Positions 4,943-8,256 of a DNA stretch of 8,256 nt are shown here, piece after piece. The notes beneath the pieces are model-generated. The model ran no database searches and was not told the origin of the DNA. It saw only the letters and a list, made by a program, of their open reading frames with translations. The position numbers and the translations under genes were made by a program. Where the stretch lies: contig CALHQV010000147.1 of assembly GCA_938038035.1 (NCBI GenBank), positions 1 to 8,256 on the forward strand, in the 5' to 3' direction. Position 1 is the first letter of the stretch; each line of letters opens with the position of its first letter. This DNA comes from an uncultured Gemella sp. GTDB taxonomy: Bacteria; Bacillota; Bacilli; Staphylococcales; Gemellaceae.

Positions 4943-6454
4943 TTATTTCTTAGAGTTTTGTTTTTTATATAGTAATTCAATAGCTTTATTCAATCGTCCT
5001 TCTAATGAATCCCTATGTCTTTCATCTCTTTCTATACCTTCTTGTAGAATAAGTATTTCATTTTCGTAGTCTTTAATTTTTCTGTACGCCATAGCATAAG
5101 AGCGATATAATGCAGGTGCACTATAACCTTTTTCTCTTGCTATATCAAATAATCTTATAGACTCTTTTATATTTCCTGCTTTTCTTTCATCTTCACCTTC
5201 TAGATAAAACGAAAATCCTTCATCAAATCCTCTATCCCAATCATCAATATTCTCTATTTCAGTTAATGGAATTCTTTCAGATTTTTCCATTAATACTACT
5301 TGATCAATTTTAATCTTTTCTTTTGTTTTAACCTCAACAGTATCATCAATTTCCTTTGCTTCAAGAAGTAATTCATTCATTTTCACTTCATCAATACTTG
5401 TTGAGTTAACTAAATATTCCTCAAAATCATCATCCAAGCCATACTCTAAAATACTATTCCATCTCTCTATTCCTTCATTATAAGAATCAAAAATATAAGC
5501 AGATAATCTATTTAATAACATTGAATTCGAAAAGAATATTCTAGCATAATTAATTCCACCTTCTGTTTCAGTGCAATCTTCATTAACATACTCATTGAAA
5601 TCTATTCTACTCTTATCACATATAATATATTTACCTTTTTTTTGAATTTTAAATCTTAAGAAATTTACACCATTAACTCTAATATCAACATACTTTGAAC
5701 TATTTCTAAAAAATGAAATAGTTCCAATGTCTACTCCTCTACTTTTTAGAACATATAGAATGTGTGCACAAACTCGTAAGTCTTCATCTGTCGGTATATT
5801 TTTCTTTTTTCTATAGTTTATTGGACCATCTTTACATTTTAATCTATATAATTCAATCAAACTTATAAATATTTCACCACATGCTATTGCATCGGTAAGA
5901 GCTCTATGTGACTTTTCATTACTAATATTGAAATATTCTTCCAAAGTACTTTGCTTATAATTTTTTATATCTCCTATATATAATTTTGCTAACTGTAAAG
6001 TATCCATATACTTCAAACTTAAACTAATTTGACTTCTATTAAAAGCATATTCTAGAAATCCAAAATCAAAATTAGCATTGTGCGCACAAAAAATTATTCC
6101 TCTACTAGCAGGAATCTTAACAAAATCATAAAAAGATTTAATAACTTCATACTCGCATGGTTCATTCTTTACCATTTCATTAGTAATGCCATTTATACTA
6201 GTAATTTTTGCAGAAATTGGAATTTTAGGATTTATAAGCATGTTAAACTTATTAATTATCTTTCCGTCTTTAAAATGAGCAGCACCAATTTCCAATATTC
6301 TATCTTCATATGAACTTAATCCTGTAGTCTCTAAATCCACAGCAATAAATTCATTTATAGAACTAATATCTTCAGTTGATGTAATTTTTCTAAAATCAAC
6401 AACTATGTTTTCAGGTTGTTTAATAAATCTTTTAAAAAATTTAAATATGTTCAT
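4943..6454 (-). CDS. DEDDh 3'-5' exonuclease with TPR-like C-terminus
   Basis: The first part of this 503-residue protein is a DnaQ-type exonuclease domain (about 35-205), which removes nucleotides from 3' ends with two metal ions. All catalytic residues are visible: Asp40 and Glu42 in AVDLETTG, Asp130 in CAHNANFDFGF, and His183 and Asp188 in SHRALTDA. Residues 206-350 are not recognised; they include a beta-rich stretch (SKYVDIRVNGVNFLRFKI, 253-270). Residues 350-400 are charged and linker-like. Residues 418-498 look like about two tetratricopeptide-type helical repeats (AGNIKESIRLFDIAREKGY; DYENEILILQEGIERD), usually protein-binding. It lacks the helicase, UvrC-like or polymerase parts found in other DnaQ fusions, so it is neither DinG nor PolC. 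The ribosome binding site AAAGGAA precedes the ATG. The gene starts 29 bp after the oxidoreductase with no terminator between, and ends at a strong terminator. It looks more AT-rich than its neighbours. Substrate is unknown. Confidence 0.85.
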   Translation of the reverse strand: MNIFKFFKRFIKQPENIVVDFRKITSTEDISSINEFIAVDLETTGLSSYEDRILEIGAAHFKDGKIINKFNMLINPKIPISAKITSINGITNEMVKNEPCEYEVIKSFYDFVKIPASRGIIFCAHNANFDFGFLEYAFNRSQISLSLKYMDTLQLAKLYIGDIKNYKQSTLEEYFNISNEKSHRALTDAIACGEIFISLIELYRLKCKDGPINYRKKKNIPTDEDLRVCAHILYVLKSRGVDIGTISFFRNSSKYVDIRVNGVNFLRFKIQKKGKYIICDKSRIDFNEYVNEDCTETEGGINYARIFFSNSMLLNRLSAYIFDSYNEGIERWNSILEYGLDDDFEEYLVNSTSIDEVKMNELLLEAKEIDDTVEVKTKEKIKIDQVVLMEKSERIPLTEIENIDDWDRGFDEGFSFYLEGEDERKAGNIKESIRLFDIAREKGYSAPALYRSYAMAYRKIKDYENEILILQEGIERDERHRDSLEGRLNKAIELLYKKQNSKK

Positions 6455-6483
6455 CTACATACTTTCCTTTATAATTATCCTTA

Positions 6484-7245
6484 TTATTCCTTCTCACTCA
6501 CAAAACCATTTTTTTCTAATAGTTCTTTAGTTACTTTTTCTATTCCTGAAGATTGTGCATAGAAGTCAGCGAATTTCTTAGTCCATGTTTTTGTCTCACG
6601 TGCTTCAGCAAAGTCTACCATAGTTTGACGGTATTCTTTTAATACTTCTACATTTGATTTAGGGAATTCATTGTATCCTACATTAGCCGCGTCTGGTAAT
6701 CTTGGTTTAACTTTTTCCGTAGATAACTCTTCATCTTTAACACCGATACTTAGTCCACATAGGAACAATGCATTTTCTGGAATATTTAGTAATTCAGAAA
6801 TCTTATCTCCAAAACCTCTTACTCCACCACAATAAACAATTCCGTATCCTAAAGACTCAGCAGCTAAAGCAGCATTTTGCATCGCAATACCAACATCTAA
6901 AGTACCGATAATTAATGGTTCATATTGATTAGAAATATCAAACTCTCCACCTTCGATATCAAACGCTAATTTGATATTAGTGTAGTCTAAACAATATAGT
7001 AAGAATGCAGCAGAATTCTCAATATGAGCTGCATTACCAGGTGCTTTATCACGGATTAAATCAGCGATTTGTTGTTTAGTCTCACCTGTAGTTACGATAA
7101 TACTATAGTGTTGACCATTCATCCAGCTAGATCCTTGTTTAGAACTAGCGATGATTTGCTCAAGATGTTCCTTAGGTAGTTCTTTTCCTTTTACAAAACT
7201 ACGAGTCGCACGATGATCTAGCATCGTTTTAATTACTTCATTCAT
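6484..7245 (-). CDS. NfsA/FRP-type FMN-dependent NAD(P)H oxidoreductase
   Basis: This 253-residue protein belongs to the nitroreductase superfamily, NfsA/FRP/NfrA branch: cytosolic FMN homodimers that use NAD(P)H to reduce nitroaromatics, quinones, flavins or disulfides. Family marks are HRATRSF (11-17, FMN phosphate contact), QGSSWMNGQHY (37-47), the central region GTLDVGIAMQNAALAAESLGYG (114-135), YCGGVRG (138-144) and, near the end, GLSIGV followed by KVKPRLP (178-184), typical of the NfsA group. Length is as expected for the group (about 240-250). The ribosome binding site GGAGGT lies 5 bases before the ATG. A TATAAT at 7282-7287 is the likely -10. The exonuclease gene follows at 29 bp and is probably in the same transcript. 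The physiological substrate cannot be told from sequence; detoxification or redox-stress duty is the usual assumption. Confidence 0.92.
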   Translation of the reverse strand: MNEVIKTMLDHRATRSFVKGKELPKEHLEQIIASSKQGSSWMNGQHYSIIVTTGETKQQIADLIRDKAPGNAAHIENSAAFLLYCLDYTNIKLAFDIEGGEFDISNQYEPLIIGTLDVGIAMQNAALAAESLGYGIVYCGGVRGFGDKISELLNIPENALFLCGLSIGVKDEELSTEKVKPRLPDAANVGYNEFPKSNVEVLKEYRQTMVDFAEARETKTWTKKFADFYAQSSGIEKVTKELLEKNGFVSEKE

Positions 7246-7281
7246 ATGTTACCTCCGAAATTTTCTAGTAATAGTAACTTA

Positions 7282-7287
7282 ATTATA
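7282..7287 (-). promoter_or_regulatory. Probable -10 box of the oxidoreductase gene
   Basis: A perfect TATAAT on the minus strand lies 36 bases before the oxidoreductase ATG, in the 93-bp gap after the acetyltransferase gene. No good -35 is found 16-18 bases upstream (TTTCAT is the nearest), so the promoter may be weak or helped by an activator. Confidence 0.4.
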
Positions 7288-7338
7288 ACGTGAAAAAGAA
7301 TAGAATGAAAGAAAATAGGCTGATAAGATTCAACATAT

Positions 7339-7806
7339 TTAATCTTTATGAAAATACACTATATCCATCCCATCCTTTATATTTTCTATCTCACCTGTCC
7401 TCTTATAACCCAACTTCTCATATAAATAAATATTACCTTGTTCTTGTAAAATTGTATCTAGTTGCCAATGATGTGAACCATATATTTTTTCTACTTCTCT
7501 CATAGCAAGTTGAGCTAGTCCTTGATTTCTATATGCTGGCACGATCAAAATAGGAGATATACGTTTTCTACTTCCATCATTTTTATCTATAACTCTAACG
7601 ACTCCAACTTTCTCATTATTTCTAGTTATAAAATAGTAACTAGTCAACGGTTGTTTATATTTATTCAAAACATTCTCATAACTTTCTGTCGCCGGACTCA
7701 TATCATAATCCTGATACTTCTCTAATAGACTCTTAAACGCTTCTACTTGCATTTCCCATATTTCTTTTATATCAGATTCTGTTGCTTTTACTAATGTAAT
7801 ACTCAT
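7339..7806 (-). CDS. GNAT family N-acetyltransferase
   Basis: This 155-residue protein has the length and pattern of a single-domain GNAT enzyme, which moves an acetyl group from acetyl-CoA to an amine. The N-terminal part carries the usual opening (ITLVKATESDIKEIWEMQVEAF, 3-24). The acetyl-CoA loop is the stretch IVPAYRNQGLAQLAM (88-102), fitting the family's Q/R-x-x-G-x-G/A signature as RNQGLA (93-98). The C-terminal motif is NIYLYEKLGYKRTGE (125-139). The acceptor substrate cannot be predicted; similar proteins are often annotated only as GNAT. The start is supported by AGGGGGA about 7 bases before the ATG. It stands alone with gaps of about 90 bp on both sides. No convincing promoter or terminator is visible; a 6-bp stem at the stop codon lacks a U-tract. 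Confidence 0.9.
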   Translation of the reverse strand: MSITLVKATESDIKEIWEMQVEAFKSLLEKYQDYDMSPATESYENVLNKYKQPLTSYYFITRNNEKVGVVRVIDKNDGSRKRISPILIVPAYRNQGLAQLAMREVEKIYGSHHWQLDTILQEQGNIYLYEKLGYKRTGEIENIKDGMDIVYFHKD

Positions 7807-7897
7807 TTATTATTCCCCCTGTTCACTAGTTATCAACTATAATACTTGTAGAATCACGAATTGACTTGAAAATGAGTTTATATTATATTTTATATAA

Positions 7898-8080
7898 CTA
7901 CAATCCTCTTCTTTCCCATTCTTTTATAATTCTCTCTACCTCTTCGTCTGTCCAACCATCAACAAATCTTGTTGCTCGTAATTCCTGATCTGAAAGATTT
8001 TCAATATCAGTAGGTTTATATTTATCTCCAAAAATTATCTCACTAAGTTTTTTACCTTTATTGTTTTCTTTTTCTGTCAT
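7898..8080 (-). CDS. Small hypothetical protein, 60 residues
   Basis: I do not recognise this protein. The frame runs to an ATG at 8099-8101 (67 residues), but nothing resembling a ribosome binding site precedes that codon. The second ATG (8078-8080) has AGAAGGT 7 bases upstream, so the 60-residue version is preferred. It has a charged, probably disordered N-terminus (TEKENNKGKK), a middle with KPTDIENLSDQELRATRF and a C-terminal amphipathic helix (DEEVERIIKEWERRGL). No membrane segment, signal peptide or cysteine is present, so it is likely a small cytosolic protein. The ordered helical second half and the good ribosome binding site argue that it is real. The acetyltransferase follows after 91 bp without an obvious terminator. 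Confidence 0.6.
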   Translation of the reverse strand: MTEKENNKGKKLSEIIFGDKYKPTDIENLSDQELRATRFVDGWTDEEVERIIKEWERRGL

Positions 8081-8101
8081 AACCCTTACCTTCTTATTCA
8101 T

Positions 8102-8256
8102 AAATTTTTAAACTAAAATATTAATATGTTGTGAATTTAACTGCTATACTAAAGTTTCAATGTTATTTTAACACAAAATTCCAATAAAACAAATTACTAA
8201 TCACATCCAAATAAAATTCTAAACATCTCACTAAATTTAATATTCAATTATAGCAT
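8102..8256. other. AT-rich intergenic region with possible promoter
   Basis: No gene is seen in this last stretch. On the minus strand, TTGTTT (8187-8192) and TAAAAT (8165-8170), 16 bases apart and with an extended -10 TG, could drive the 60-residue protein. A small palindrome, TGTTA-TTT-TAACA (8161-8173), overlaps that -10. Another TATAAT lies at 8247-8252 close to the window edge. Confidence 0.35.

Noticed and set aside
4851..5069. Plus-strand open frame across the clpB promoter and exonuclease end
   Set aside because: It covers a CtsR operator, a terminator and the antisense of a real gene; its composition is that of a chance frame.
7320..7350. Possible terminator after the acetyltransferase gene
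   Set aside because: AAGATT/AATCTT gives only a 6-bp A-U-rich stem and no U-run follows directly.
7290..7725. Two plus-strand open frames around the acetyltransferase
   Set aside because: Both are antisense to a clear GNAT gene, lack a ribosome binding site and give low-complexity Leu/Ile/Ser/Tyr-rich products.

Overview
The window looks like chromosome of a low-GC Gram-positive bacterium (Bacilli). The DNA is AT-rich, start codons are preceded by AGGAGG-type ribosome binding sites, promoters are sigma-A-like, and clpB carries tandem CtsR operators, a Firmicutes heat-shock signature. The gene mix would suit a small-genome member such as Gemella, but that genus is only a guess. All nine genes I accept lie on the minus strand, so transcription runs from position 8256 toward 1.

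Layout in transcription order: a 60-residue protein of unknown function (8080-7898); a GNAT acetyltransferase (7806-7339); an NfsA-type flavin oxidoreductase (7245-6484); and, 29 bp later, a DEDDh exonuclease with a TPR-like C-terminus (6454-4943) that ends at a strong intrinsic terminator. Next is the heat-shock gene clpB (4663-2081) with a densely regulated 5' region and its own terminator. After it come a type II toxin-antitoxin pair (1871-1384), a MurI-like racemase (1339-686) and a DUF554 membrane protein (684-13). No terminator is visible between these last four, so they may be co-transcribed.

The most interesting part is clpB control. (1) A consensus-like promoter has one CtsR operator across its -35/spacer and a second just downstream of the -10. 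(2) The roughly 170-nt leader ends in a hairpin in which CUUUUGAU pairs with AUCAAAGG and masks the Shine-Dalgarno sequence, resembling a fourU RNA thermometer. (3) Inside the gene, a near-perfect AGAGGAGGT sits before Met150, at the N-domain/AAA1 boundary, which predicts a second N-terminally truncated ClpB. Together these suggest heat control of transcription, of translation initiation and of isoform ratio.

Other points worth a look are an odd, comparatively GC-rich structured block between clpB and its terminator (about 1994-2080), the nuclease-TPR fusion with an unrecognised middle region, and the coupled racemase/DUF554 pair. Start codons of the antitoxin and of the 60-residue protein are revised here on ribosome-binding-site grounds.
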